18,851 bases of DNA from Candidatus Wallbacteria bacterium (GTDB lineage Bacteria > Muiribacteriota > JAQTZZ01), in assembly GCA_028687545.1 (NCBI GenBank), contig JAQTZZ010000069.1:1-18851 (forward strand). Reading direction: 5' to 3'. Both the position numbers and the translations under genes were made by a program. This document shows positions 1-7,069 of this stretch, in pieces (position 1 is the stretch's first letter; each line of letters begins with the position of its first letter). The notes beneath the pieces were generated by a model, which was not told where the DNA came from, searched no databases, and saw nothing but the letters and a program-made list of their open reading frames with translations.

Positions 1-81
1 CATGAGTTTGCCGCTCTTGCCGTAATCGGCTGCCTCACCCTTTCCCTTTCTGTGGCGCGCTTCCGCAAGTTTGTCTCATAG
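1..81 (+). CDS. C-terminal end of a membrane protein, probably ABC-2 type transporter permease (partial)
   Basis: An open frame enters from the left edge and ends at TAG 79-81, giving 26 residues. A hydrophobic stretch (FAALAVIGCLTLSLSVA) is followed by a short basic tail, RFRKFVS. A last transmembrane helix closing with an RFRK-type basic end is typical of ABC-2 family permeases, the membrane halves of exporters for drugs, lipids or polysaccharides. The class call rests only on this tail, so any polytopic membrane protein with a cytoplasmic basic C-terminus remains possible. The gene converges on the next one, with only 12 bases between the two stop codons and no visible terminator hairpin. 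Confidence 0.45.
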   Translation, partial: HEFAALAVIGCLTLSLSVARFRKFVS

Positions 82-93
82 GGGCAGCCTAGA

Positions 94-687
94 TTATTTT
101 CCCTTGTAGCGGGGTAATGTCGCTGCAAAATGATCCCTCAGGTCGATGGTTTTGCAGTCACCAGGCCTGTATTTCCCCATTAAACTTTCGAAGAGCTTGC
201 TCTCGCCTGCGGAATTGAAATATGAAGTCAGGAGAGCGAAGTCGAGTTCCGCTGATTCCATCAGATCTTCGATCAGGGATAATAACTGGGAACGAAGGGA
301 TTTATCCCGTTGAATCACTTTAAGGTACACCAGGACCAGATCTTCCCGGGTGAGCTGCCTGATCGAGAATTTCCCGAGCGGCTTGTCAACCGCCCTGTTG
401 AGCGCATCAAGAAGTGCCGGTTCGTCGGCCTGCAGAAATCCGAGCAGGTTATCTTTGTCCGGCGGAGAAAACTGCACAAAACCGTTAAAAAGTTCGTGCT
501 CAGAGAAATCATCAGAGCGGAGTATCTTGCGGATTTCATCGAAACCCGGCTCATCCACTAAAAAATCAGCGAATCCGACTAATTTGCGCACTGAGTTTGC
601 TGAACCTTTAGCACCGATCAGGGCATACCTGATCCGGAAGTCGGTAAACAGGCCATAGATAAAGGACATCAAACGGCGGTTATGCAT
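94..687 (-). CDS. hypothetical protein, 197 aa
   Basis: I do not recognise this gene. It encodes a soluble, charged, probably largely helical protein of 197 residues with no signal peptide, membrane segment, Cys cluster or nucleotide-binding motif. It looks like a real gene: the frame is long, no other frame here gives a known protein, and it fills the space between its neighbours. The ATG at 687 has no Shine-Dalgarno site but sits 6 bases after a TAAAAT hexamer, the leaderless geometry seen at other genes here. A second ATG (residue 7) also lacks a ribosome site. It converges on the partial permease gene and is divergent from the STAS operon, so it is probably a single-gene transcript. Confidence 0.7.
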   Translation of the reverse strand: MHNRRLMSFIYGLFTDFRIRYALIGAKGSANSVRKLVGFADFLVDEPGFDEIRKILRSDDFSEHELFNGFVQFSPPDKDNLLGFLQADEPALLDALNRAVDKPLGKFSIRQLTREDLVLVYLKVIQRDKSLRSQLLSLIEDLMESAELDFALLTSYFNSAGESKLFESLMGKYRPGDCKTIDLRDHFAATLPRYKGK

Positions 688-693
688 CAGATA

Positions 694-710
694 ATTTTAG
701 CTGATCAGCT
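694..710 (-). promoter_or_regulatory. -10 element and adjoining perfect palindrome upstream of the 197-aa gene
   Basis: On the minus strand TAAAAT (694-699) lies 6 bases before the ATG at 687. Directly upstream, sharing one base with the hexamer, is the perfect 12-bp palindrome AGCTGATCAGCT (699-710). No good -35 hexamer is found at 16-18 bases, so the palindrome in the spacer could be a site for a dimeric regulator. That role is inferred from position only. Confidence 0.35.
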
Positions 711-762
711 GTGATTCCGCCAGGAAATTTCCTCAGGACTTTGAAATTTGCTCAAAGCTTTC

Positions 763-791
763 TTGATAATTCACGACCTAGACAGTATAAT
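763..791 (+). promoter_or_regulatory. sigma-70-type promoter of the STAS operon
   Basis: TTGATA (763-768), a 17-base spacer and a perfect TATAAT (786-791). The expected start near 798 leaves a leader of about 18 bases before the ATG at 816, without a clear Shine-Dalgarno site. This placement is a main reason for choosing the ATG at 816 over the in-frame upstream codon at 711, which lies ahead of the promoter. Confidence 0.7.
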
Positions 792-815
792 ATTGAAAAA
801 CATTTCCAGACTGAT

Positions 816-1151
816 ATGAAAATCGATAAGTATCTTGTAAATGATGTTAATGTAATCAAAATCCAGTCTCAGATTGAATATCATGAATCCGAGGAATTGA
901 GAAATTTTCTCTCTGAACTGAAAAATGCTGAAGGCAGCAAAGTGGTTTTCAATCTGAGCGGATTGAAATACTCCAACAGCACTATCCTGGGAATTTTCTT
1001 TTATTACAGCAAGGAGATCATGTCGCAGAAAGGGATGGTCTGCTTCTGCTGTCTGAATCCGTTTGTAATGTCGATTTTCAAAGCCACCCAGCTCGACCGG
1101 GTGGTAAAAATTTTTTCCACTGAATCCGAAGCTTTGAATGCTATGACTTGA
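816..1151 (+). CDS. STAS-domain protein (anti-sigma factor antagonist type)
   Basis: A 111-residue protein made of one STAS domain, the size of SpoIIAA/RsbV-like anti-anti-sigma factors. These are cytoplasmic switch proteins that bind an anti-sigma kinase when unphosphorylated and are inactivated by phosphorylation of a Ser. The diagnostic loop is the YSNSTILG segment at residues 52-59, which lines up with Y-M-D-S-S-G-L-G and keeps the acceptor Ser at 55. Hydrophobic beta strands (VNVIKIQ, KVVFNLSG) precede it, as in the family. No kinase, phosphatase or sigma factor lies nearby, so its partner is elsewhere. It is the first gene of an operon with a nucleoside phosphorylase starting 4 bases after its stop. 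The extended frame from 711 would start before the promoter and is not favoured. Confidence 0.8.
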   Translation: MKIDKYLVNDVNVIKIQSQIEYHESEELRNFLSELKNAEGSKVVFNLSGLKYSNSTILGIFFYYSKEIMSQKGMVCFCCLNPFVMSIFKATQLDRVVKIFSTESEALNAMT

Positions 1152-1155
1152 ACTG

Positions 1156-1941
1156 ATGGCGGGAGTGGAATTGATTCCGAATTTTAAAAATAAAATCCAT
1201 GAAAAATCCCTTTTTTCTCCACAGGATTTTCTCAGTTACAGCCGGAAAAGAGACCGGCTGGTCCAGCCGGAGATTCCATCCTGCGCCATCATCTGTTTTC
1301 AGAAGAGCCTGTTGAACTATCTGATCGAAAAGTATGAAACAGTTCAGGTTCCTTGTATAGAGGAGAATTTTCGGATACTGTCCAGGGAAGGCTGCAAGAT
1401 CGGTCTCACCGGCTGTTTTGGAATCGGAGCCCCAAGCTCTGCTGCGGTTTTAGAAGAGCTGATAGCCCTGGGAGTCAAAAAAATCGTTTCCATCGGCACT
1501 GCCGGATCACTGCAGGAAGACCTCAGGCCCGGAGGTCTGGTGGTCTGCGAGCGTGCCATCAGGGATGAAGGCACATCATATCATTATCTCAAGCCAGCCA
1601 GGTACGCCAGGGCTTCTGCTGCACTGGTGCGGCAATTGAAAAATACCCTGAATCAGATGAAAGTAAGATATCAGGCTGGAGCATCCTGGACGATTGATGC
1701 GCCATACAGGGAAACAGCCGCTGAAGTAAAAAAATATCGGGATGAGGGGATTCTGACTGTGGAAATGGAAGCTTCAGCCCTGTTTGCTGTGGCTGAATTC
1801 CGGGGAGTGGAGCTGGCCGCGATGTTTACAGTGAGTGACTGCCTTACTTCGGAAAACTGGGTCCCGAAATTCCATCTGAAAACCGCTAAAAAAGGACTGG
1901 AAACACTGTTCGAAGTTGCAGCGAATGCCCTTACGGAATAA
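1156..1941 (+). CDS. nucleoside phosphorylase (uridine/purine phosphorylase, PNP_UDP_1 family)
   Basis: A 261-aa member of the PNP/UDP phosphorylase superfamily, which splits a nucleoside with phosphate into base and ribose-1-phosphate for salvage. Visible hallmarks are the glycine-rich GCFGIGAPSSA segment (86-96), IGTAG (113-117, phosphate/ribose site region), and TVEMEASALF (201-210) carrying the E-M-E ribose-binding signature. SDCL follows at 227-230 in the base-recognition region. The arrangement resembles uridine phosphorylase most, but base specificity cannot be read from this. Length fits the family. The ATG lies 4 bases after the STAS stop and has no ribosome site of its own, so translation is probably coupled. 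The link to a STAS protein is not explained by a known pathway. Confidence 0.8.
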   Translation: MAGVELIPNFKNKIHEKSLFSPQDFLSYSRKRDRLVQPEIPSCAIICFQKSLLNYLIEKYETVQVPCIEENFRILSREGCKIGLTGCFGIGAPSSAAVLEELIALGVKKIVSIGTAGSLQEDLRPGGLVVCERAIRDEGTSYHYLKPARYARASAALVRQLKNTLNQMKVRYQAGASWTIDAPYRETAAEVKKYRDEGILTVEMEASALFAVAEFRGVELAAMFTVSDCLTSENWVPKFHLKTAKKGLETLFEVAANALTE

Positions 1942-1967
1942 ATAACACATGATTACCGGAGAATGAA

Positions 1968-2525
1968 ATGAAGTACCTGGAAATGTTAAAACAAGCGATT
2001 GCTAAACCTGAAGAAGCTGATTACTCCAAGCTCCGTGAATCGTATGCTGAATGGGAAAGTTACTGCCCGTATTCAAGGGATGAAGTGCATGGCGAGGGGT
2101 TAAACAGAGCGCTGGATGCCCTTGACTGGAAAACTGCGCTGGCAGACGTGAATTTTCTGATCCGGGAAAATTACCTGGATATTGAAGCCCATTCTGCTGC
2201 TGAAATAATTTACCGGGCGATGGGTGAACTGGAAAAATCCGATTTCCACGGGAAATTTTCCAGGGGCATGATCGACTCCATTTTAAAATCCGGTGACGGG
2301 TCGAACTTTTCCTGCGCTTACCTCGTGATCGATGTCCGCGAAGAATATGTGATCATGAAGTATCTCGGGCTTGAACCCCTGAGCCAGGATCTGGTGATGG
2401 ACGAGAGCAACCACCAGTTCGATGTTTTTGAGGTTAGAAATCTTGAAACCAGGGAAAAGTCCAGGCTTTACTTCAATGTGGACAGGCCGAAATGCTGGCT
2501 GGATCAGAATTACATGAATCTATAG
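1968..2525 (+). CDS. DUF4919-like protein, 185 aa
   Basis: This resembles DUF4919 proteins, small uncharacterised proteins of about this length with an N-terminal segment like the YSKLRESYAEWESYCPY found here. The rest is an alpha/beta protein: a helical half that includes a TPR-like stretch (DALDWKTALADVNFLIREN, then DIEAHSAAEIIY), followed by a strand-rich half with LVIDVREEYVIMKYLG and a C-terminal FNVDRPKCWL. No signal peptide is seen in this copy. The ATG at 1968 has a GGAGA ribosome site just upstream and lies 26 bases after the phosphorylase stop, so it is the third gene of the same operon. Its stop is 7 bases from the end of the convergent bipA gene. The family has no established function. 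Confidence 0.65.
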   Translation: MKYLEMLKQAIAKPEEADYSKLRESYAEWESYCPYSRDEVHGEGLNRALDALDWKTALADVNFLIRENYLDIEAHSAAEIIYRAMGELEKSDFHGKFSRGMIDSILKSGDGSNFSCAYLVIDVREEYVIMKYLGLEPLSQDLVMDESNHQFDVFEVRNLETREKSRLYFNVDRPKCWLDQNYMNL

Positions 2526-2532
2526 GAAATAT

Positions 2533-4353
2533 TTATTCCTTCTTTTTATTGAGCCGCAGCCTCTGTTCATGATTCAGTGTTTTTTTGCGCATCCTGATCG
2601 CGACAGGAGTCACTTCCACCAGTTCATCGTCTTCGATGTATTCCATACACTGCTCCAGGGAGAAATCCCTTGGCGCAGGCAGTTTTTCCACGATTTCCGA
2701 GGTGGAAGACCGCATATTGGTCAGATGTTTCTCTTTGCAGATATTGACAGGCAGGTCTGTGTCCCGGCAATGCTCTCCCACGATCATGCCTTCATACACC
2801 CTGTCGCCGGGCCGGATGAAAAAAGTGCCCCTGTCCTTAAGCTGGGTGAGAGCATAGGTTGAAACACGCCCGGCTTCCATGTTCACAAGAACACCACGCC
2901 TGTTTTTCTGGAAGAGCCCGCGGAACGGTTCATATCCATAAAAAGATTGATTGAGCAAACCTGTACCCTTGGTGAGGCTCAGGTAATCATTATGAAATCC
3001 AAACAAACCCCGTGCCGGAATTTTCAGTTCGACCCTGGTGGTCACGCCGTCATTATGCAGGGTAAGCACCTCAGCTTTGCGTTTCCCCAGGTTTTCCATC
3101 ACTGCACCAAGGAAAGTGTTATCTATATCCAGGACAAGTTCTTCAAACGGCTCATGGGTTCTGCCGTCGATTTCCCTGAGAATCACTTTGGGCTGTGAAA
3201 TTTCCAGTTCATATCCTTCCCTGCGCATGGTTTCGATCAGGATGGAAAGCTGCAGTTCTCCGCGTCCGGACACTTTGAACGAGTCTGGAGAATCTCCGTC
3301 CTCGACACAGATTGCCACATTCCCCATCACTTCCACCTGCAGCCTTTCCCGGATTTTTCGTGAAGTCACGAACTTGCCGTCAGATCCGAAGAAAGGAGAG
3401 GAATTGGTATAGAAAAACATGGAAATTGTAGGTTCATCAACTCTGATGCGTGGAAGAGGGGAGATTTCGGGAGCCTGAGCCAGTGTGTCCCCGATCTCCA
3501 GGTCTTGAGCCCCGGCAATGGCCACAATCTCGCCGGCAGAGGTTTCCATCGCCTCGACTTGTTCGAGGCCTTCGTAACTGAGAATTTTCAGTACTTTGTA
3601 GGGTTGGATCAGATTGTCCTTCTTCAGAAGGTAAACCGGAGCATTCTGATGGATGGTTCCTGAATAAACTCTGCCGTGAGCCAGCTGGCCCACATAGGAG
3701 TTGTATGAAATGTTGGAGATCAGCATTGAAAAACCGCCGGTCCTTGAAATCACTGGTGGAGGAACATAGGAAACGATCAGGTCCAGGAGTTCGATCACAT
3801 TGTCAGCGACCTTGTCCACGATCCTGGTGGCCCAGCCGTCTTTTGCAGAAGCGTAAACGATCGGAAAATCAAGTTGCTCATCAGTGGCCCCCAGTGACAC
3901 GAAGAGGTCGAAAATGGCGTTTTCCACGAATCTGGGCCGGGCATGGGGACGGTCCATTTTGTTGATGACAACAATGGGGTTCAGAGCTTGTTTCAGGGCT
4001 TTCCTCAGCACGAATTTGGTCTGCGGCATGGGACCGTCCACAGCATCGACAAGCAGCAGCACACCATCCACCATATTCAGGATGCGTTCCACTTCTCCGC
4101 CGAAATCAGAATGTCCTGGAGTATCTACGATGTTGACAAGGTAATCCTTGTAATTGACAGATGCGCATTTGCTGAAAATCGTGATGCCGCGCTCGCGTTC
4201 CAGGTCGTTGCTGTCCATGATCCGCTCTGTGGGTTTGTCTTTTCTGACCTTGACAGAGCACTGGCGGAAAAGCGTGTCTACAAGCGTGGTTTTCCCATGG
4301 TCGACATGGGCGATGATTCCGATGTTCCTGATTTTTTTAGCATCTCTGGGCAT
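2533..4353 (-). CDS. bipA: ribosome-associated GTPase BipA/TypA
   Basis: A translational GTPase of the EF-G/LepA class that binds 70S ribosomes and supports 50S assembly and growth under stress or cold. Domain I motifs, numbered from the ATG at 4353: AHVDHGKT (15-22), [10 protein letters not shown] (50-59, the switch I region), DTPGH (77-81) and NKMD (131-134). EF-Tu domain-2-like, EF-G domain-5-like and BipA-specific C-terminal segments follow. The end [20 protein letters not shown] is characteristic of BipA. The chosen start gives 606 aa, the usual length, and begins [14 protein letters not shown]. The frame stays open 17 codons further to an ATG at 4404, but that would add a non-conserved tail overlapping the promoter. 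A GGGAA site precedes the chosen ATG. All key residues are present. Confidence 0.96.
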   Translation of the reverse strand: MPRDAKKIRNIGIIAHVDHGKTTLVDTLFRQCSVKVRKDKPTERIMDSNDLERERGITIFSKCASVNYKDYLVNIVDTPGHSDFGGEVERILNMVDGVLLLVDAVDGPMPQTKFVLRKALKQALNPIVVINKMDRPHARPRFVENAIFDLFVSLGATDEQLDFPIVYASAKDGWATRIVDKVADNVIELLDLIVSYVPPPVISRTGGFSMLISNISYNSYVGQLAHGRVYSGTIHQNAPVYLLKKDNLIQPYKVLKILSYEGLEQVEAMETSAGEIVAIAGAQDLEIGDTLAQAPEISPLPRIRVDEPTISMFFYTNSSPFFGSDGKFVTSRKIRERLQVEVMGNVAICVEDGDSPDSFKVSGRGELQLSILIETMRREGYELEISQPKVILREIDGRTHEPFEELVLDIDNTFLGAVMENLGKRKAEVLTLHNDGVTTRVELKIPARGLFGFHNDYLSLTKGTGLLNQSFYGYEPFRGLFQKNRRGVLVNMEAGRVSTYALTQLKDRGTFFIRPGDRVYEGMIVGEHCRDTDLPVNICKEKHLTNMRSSTSEIVEKLPAPRDFSLEQCMEYIEDDELVEVTPVAIRMRKKTLNHEQRLRLNKKKE

Positions 4354-4382
4354 TTGGTTCCCATGTAAGTAGATTTTTTTTG

Positions 4383-4411
4383 ATATTAACCTATGGATTC
4401 CCATATTGCAA
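4383..4411 (-). promoter_or_regulatory. probable promoter of bipA
   Basis: On the minus strand TTGCAA (4406-4411), a 17-base spacer and TAATAT (4383-4388). Transcription would start near 4376 and give a leader of about two dozen bases carrying the GGGAA ribosome site of the ATG at 4353. Confidence 0.5.
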
Positions 4412-4523
4412 GAAAAATAGCTTCAGGTTTATCAAGAATCCCGGAATTATCAATATCGCAGTGTACTGAATGAACATTTCGGATCAATACTGAACAGGAG
4501 ACAACCTTCATGGTTAACGATTT

Positions 4524-4558
4524 GTTACAGTGCCTGACAAATTGTAACAAATTGTAAC
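4524..4558. repeat. tandem AAATTGTAAC repeat with an inverted GTTACA half-site
   Basis: Two perfect head-to-tail copies of the 10-mer AAATTGTAAC occupy 4539-4548 and 4549-4558. GTTACA at 4524-4529 is the same core (TGTAAC) in inverted orientation, about 13 bases away. Helically phased half-sites in a gene-free region just upstream of a probable transcription unit look like a regulator-binding cluster for the RNA that follows. No protein is identified. Confidence 0.35.
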
Positions 4559-4593
4559 TGGATTAAGGGTATGATTCCGGCTATTATCGTAAT

Positions 4594-4702
4594 TGTAGAG
4601 CAGAGAACATCATACGAGGTACCCCCCTCAGTTCGAAACCTCTACAACCTGTAGTCCACTTATACTCTAGTCCTCTGACCGCCGAATGGTGGTCTTTTTT
4701 TT
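4594..4702 (+). ncRNA. candidate structured small RNA of about 109 nt
   Basis: TATTAT (4582-4587) would place a transcription start at about 4594, exactly at an 8-bp stem: TTGTAGAG (4593-4600) pairs perfectly with CTCTACAA (4640-4647). Inside it GAGG (4616-4619) pairs with CCTC (4626-4629). CTACA (4642-4646) can alternatively fold with TGTAG (4650-4654), which would break the first stem. The unit ends in a strong intrinsic terminator (4677-4702). No gene on the + strand follows, so a free-standing RNA is more likely than an attenuator. It does not match 6S, SRP, tmRNA or RNase P RNA signatures that I know. The -35 region is poor. Confidence 0.4.
4677..4702 (+). terminator. intrinsic terminator of the candidate small RNA
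   Basis: GACCGCC (4677-4683) pairs with GGTGGTC (4688-4694) through a GAAT tetraloop with one G-U pair, followed by eight T. It is oriented on the + strand, although the genes on both sides are on the minus strand, so a + strand transcript must exist here. Confidence 0.75.
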
Positions 4703-4749
4703 GTGCCTGTTAAAAAACCGAGTTACTACGAGGTTTTTGTTACAGGCAC
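4703..4749. repeat. 47-bp nested inverted repeat
   Basis: Outer arms GTGCCTGT (4703-4710) and ACAGGCAC (4742-4749) are perfect inverted copies. Inner arms AAAAACC (4713-4719) and GGTTTTT (4732-4738) are also perfect. The whole folds into a long interrupted hairpin immediately after the terminator. It may be a REP-like or degenerate miniature element; no coding or protein-binding role is evident. Confidence 0.5.
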
Positions 4750-4755
4750 ATATCC

Positions 4756-4834
4756 CCGAAGCGAGTGAAACGAGCGGAGTGGGATTTTCCTTTGCCATTG
4801 CAGTTCGGGCACCCGCGAGGGGTGCCCCTACAAT
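4756..4834. repeat. REP-like palindromic intergenic element
   Basis: GC-rich segment after the nested repeat. GGGCACCC (4807-4814) and GGGTGCCC (4820-4827) form a perfect 8-bp stem, flanked on the right by CTACAAT. Read on the minus strand this is ATTGTAGGGGCACCCC, a form often met in dispersed bacterial REP-like repeats. The left part (GAAGCGAGTGAAACGAGCGG) is typical low-complexity purine-rich repeat sequence. Only one copy is in the window, so the dispersed nature is inferred. Confidence 0.45.
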
Positions 4835-4855
4835 AACTTGTGTTGAGATATAAAC

Positions 4856-4881
4856 AAAAAAGGCAGGCCTGGCCTGCCTTT
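4856..4881 (-). terminator. intrinsic terminator of the oligopeptidase B gene
   Basis: A nearly perfect palindrome, AAAGGCAGGCC (4859-4869) against GGCCTGCCTTT (4871-4881), lies 21 bases past the stop codon. On the minus strand it is followed by a T run (4856-4861). Confidence 0.8.
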
Positions 4882-4902
4882 CCAAACATAGATGGAAAAA
4901 CC

Positions 4903-7014
4903 TTATTGCCTAAGTCCCAGCGCCTTGAAGAAGAATGCGTATTCAAAGGCCACATCTTTCAGATAATCGTATCTTCCGGAAGCTCCCATATGGCCTGCGC
5001 CCATATTGGTCTTCAGGATCAGCAGATTGCTGTCTGTTTTAAGTTCCCGCAGTTTGCAGACGAATTTCGCAGGCTCCCAGTAGCCGACTCTGGGATCGTT
5101 CAGGCCGCCTGTAACCAGCATGATGGGGTAGTCTACAGCCTGGATATTGTCATAGGGAGAATAACTTTTCATGTACATGTAATCCTTGCTTTTGTTGGGA
5201 TTTCCCCATTCCTCATACTCTGTGACAGTCAAAGGAATATTTGGATCCAGCATGGTGTTGATCACATCCACGAACGGGACATCGACCTCTCCAGCCTGAA
5301 AGAGATCCGGCCGCATGGTGATGACTGCGCCCATCAGCAGGCCTCCGGCGCTTCCGCCCTGAATGGCCAGCAGGTTTTTCCTGGTATAGCCTGTGTTGAT
5401 CAGGTGTTCAGCGCAGGCGATGAAATCATTGAATGTGTTCAGCTTGTGATCCATTTTGCCGTTTTCATACCAGGCCCTGCCGTTTTCCTGGCCGCCGCGG
5501 ATATGGGCTATGGCATAAATGAAACCGCGGTTGAGGAGACTCAGCCTGGCTGACGAGAAATATGGGTCCATGCTGATCCCGTAGGAACCGTATCCATAGA
5601 GAAGCAGCGGATTCTTGCCGTCTTTCACGATGCCTTTGCGATAGACCAGGGAAATCGGGATCCTGGTTCCATCCTTGGCTTTGGCGAAAACGCGCTCTGT
5701 CTGGTAGAGGAACGGCTTTAAGCCATTTACCTGGGTCTGTTTTTTCAATTCCATGCCGCGGGTATCCATGTCATAATCAAAAACAGACATGGGAGTGATC
5801 ATGGAAGTGTAATTGAACCGCAGGGTTTTGGTCTTGTATTCAGGATTTTCAGAGGTGGTATAACTGTATACAGGTTCCGGAAACTTGACATAGTGTTCCT
5901 GATGTTTTTTCAGATCTAGCACTTTGATGGTCTGCAGCCCATGTCCCCGTTCATACACTACCAGATGATTCTCAAAAGCGTCGATGTTTTCCAGCAGGGT
6001 ATCCTTGCGGCACGGGATCAGGTCTTTCCAGTACTTCAATTCAGTTGCTTTCAGCGACGTCTGCATCAGGCGGAAGTTCTCGGCTTTGTAGTTGGTACGG
6101 ATCAGGAAGCGGTCGCCCTGCTGATCGACGTAATACTCCACTCCCTGTTTTCTGGGCTGGAACATTTTGAATTTTCCGGCCGGGTCATCTGAACGCAGGT
6201 AGCGGAATTCAGTGGTGGTGTTGCTGCCGATATAAAGCAGCAGATAGGATTTGCTCCTTGTTTTGGCAATTCCCACAAAATAAGCCTGATCAGGTTCTTC
6301 GAACACCAGCTCATCTTTTGCGGCATCAGTACCTAACTTGTGCCTGTAAAGACGATAGGGCCTCAGTGACTGATCCTTGACTGTATAGAAGATAGTGGCA
6401 TTGTCTGCCGCCCATTCCAATCCTGCCTCACTGTTCTCTATCTTGTCAGGGAGCATCTGTCCGGTACTCAGATCCTTGATCTGGATCGTATATTTTTCGT
6501 CCCCTGCGAAGTTTATACTGAAAGCAAGCAGCTTGTGGTCAGGGCTCTGCTTGATCCCGGAAACATCGCAGAAATCGTGTCCTTTAGCCAGTTCGTTCTC
6601 ATCCAGTATAATCTCTTCGCTCGCTTCCAGGCTGCCTTTTTTGCGGCAGTGGATTATATACTGCTTGTCCTTTTCAGTACGGTAATAGTAATAAAAATCA
6701 CCTTCCCGCTGGGGTACTGAATTATCATCTTCCTTGATCCTTGCAACCATTTCAGTGTAGAGCTTTTTCTGAAACTGCTCAGTGTCTTTCATCATGGTTT
6801 CTGTGTAAGTGTTTTCAGCATTGAGATAATTGATGACTTTCGGATTCTCTTTTTTATTAAGCCAGTAGTAATTATCAATCCGGATGTCCCCGTGATTCAC
6901 CATTATTTTGCGGACTTTTTCAGCCTTCGGGGGGACAGGAGCTTCGGCGGAAAGCGAAATGATCCGGCAGAAAAGGATCAGTAACAAAAGCAGATTCATG
7001 CGCAGTCTGTTCAT
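4903..7014 (-). CDS. oligopeptidase B-type serine peptidase (S9A), probably exported
   Basis: Prolyl-oligopeptidase family enzyme of the oligopeptidase B type (PtrB), which cleaves short peptides after basic residues. A propeller half precedes a C-terminal alpha/beta-hydrolase half. Numbered from the ATG at 7014 (703 aa), the triad is Ser555 in GGSAGG, Asp640 in LNDPRVGYWEP and His675 in GAGHMGASGRYDY, spaced as in E. coli PtrB. The early RIDNYYWL is also characteristic. Unlike the usual cytosolic enzyme, it begins with a signal peptide: MNRLR, a hydrophobic run to about residue 20, then SLSAEA before PVPP. AAAGGAGA (7019-7026) sits just ahead of ATG 7014. An in-frame ATG at 7032 lies 6 bases after TATAAT, so a leaderless start adding 6 residues is possible. 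A terminator follows the stop. Peptide scavenging in the envelope is the likely role. Confidence 0.9.
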   Translation of the reverse strand: MNRLRMNLLLLLILFCRIISLSAEAPVPPKAEKVRKIMVNHGDIRIDNYYWLNKKENPKVINYLNAENTYTETMMKDTEQFQKKLYTEMVARIKEDDNSVPQREGDFYYYYRTEKDKQYIIHCRKKGSLEASEEIILDENELAKGHDFCDVSGIKQSPDHKLLAFSINFAGDEKYTIQIKDLSTGQMLPDKIENSEAGLEWAADNATIFYTVKDQSLRPYRLYRHKLGTDAAKDELVFEEPDQAYFVGIAKTRSKSYLLLYIGSNTTTEFRYLRSDDPAGKFKMFQPRKQGVEYYVDQQGDRFLIRTNYKAENFRLMQTSLKATELKYWKDLIPCRKDTLLENIDAFENHLVVYERGHGLQTIKVLDLKKHQEHYVKFPEPVYSYTTSENPEYKTKTLRFNYTSMITPMSVFDYDMDTRGMELKKQTQVNGLKPFLYQTERVFAKAKDGTRIPISLVYRKGIVKDGKNPLLLYGYGSYGISMDPYFSSARLSLLNRGFIYAIAHIRGGQENGRAWYENGKMDHKLNTFNDFIACAEHLINTGYTRKNLLAIQGGSAGGLLMGAVITMRPDLFQAGEVDVPFVDVINTMLDPNIPLTVTEYEEWGNPNKSKDYMYMKSYSPYDNIQAVDYPIMLVTGGLNDPRVGYWEPAKFVCKLRELKTDSNLLILKTNMGAGHMGASGRYDYLKDVAFEYAFFFKALGLRQ

Positions 7015-7038
7015 GCAGTCTCCTTTAATCATAATTTA

Positions 7039-7062
7039 ATTATAAGAGGATTTTACTCCTCT
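7039..7062 (-). promoter_or_regulatory. -10 box and inverted repeat upstream of the oligopeptidase gene
   Basis: On the minus strand TATAAT (7039-7044) is directly preceded by the inverted repeat AGAGGA (7045-7050) / TCCTCT (7057-7062). The -35 position (TGGTCA, 17 bases upstream) is weak. The repeat fills the spacer, so it could be an operator, or a short hairpin at the end of the DedA gene message. Confidence 0.5.
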
Positions 7063-7069
7063 GACCAGT

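Noticed and set aside
711-815. N-terminal extension of the STAS protein from the in-frame codon at 711
   Set aside because: The strong TTGATA/TATAAT promoter lies inside this stretch, and STAS domain homology begins at the ATG at 816.
4354-4404. BipA start at the upstream ATG 4404
   Set aside because: The added 17 residues are not typical of the family, and the likely promoter overlaps this stretch. ATG 4353 has a GGGAA site and gives the usual length.
4840-5553. A 237-codon + strand frame over the 3' end of the oligopeptidase gene
   Set aside because: It reads through the gene's terminator and the catalytic His and Asp region of a certain minus-strand gene, and has no recognisable domain.
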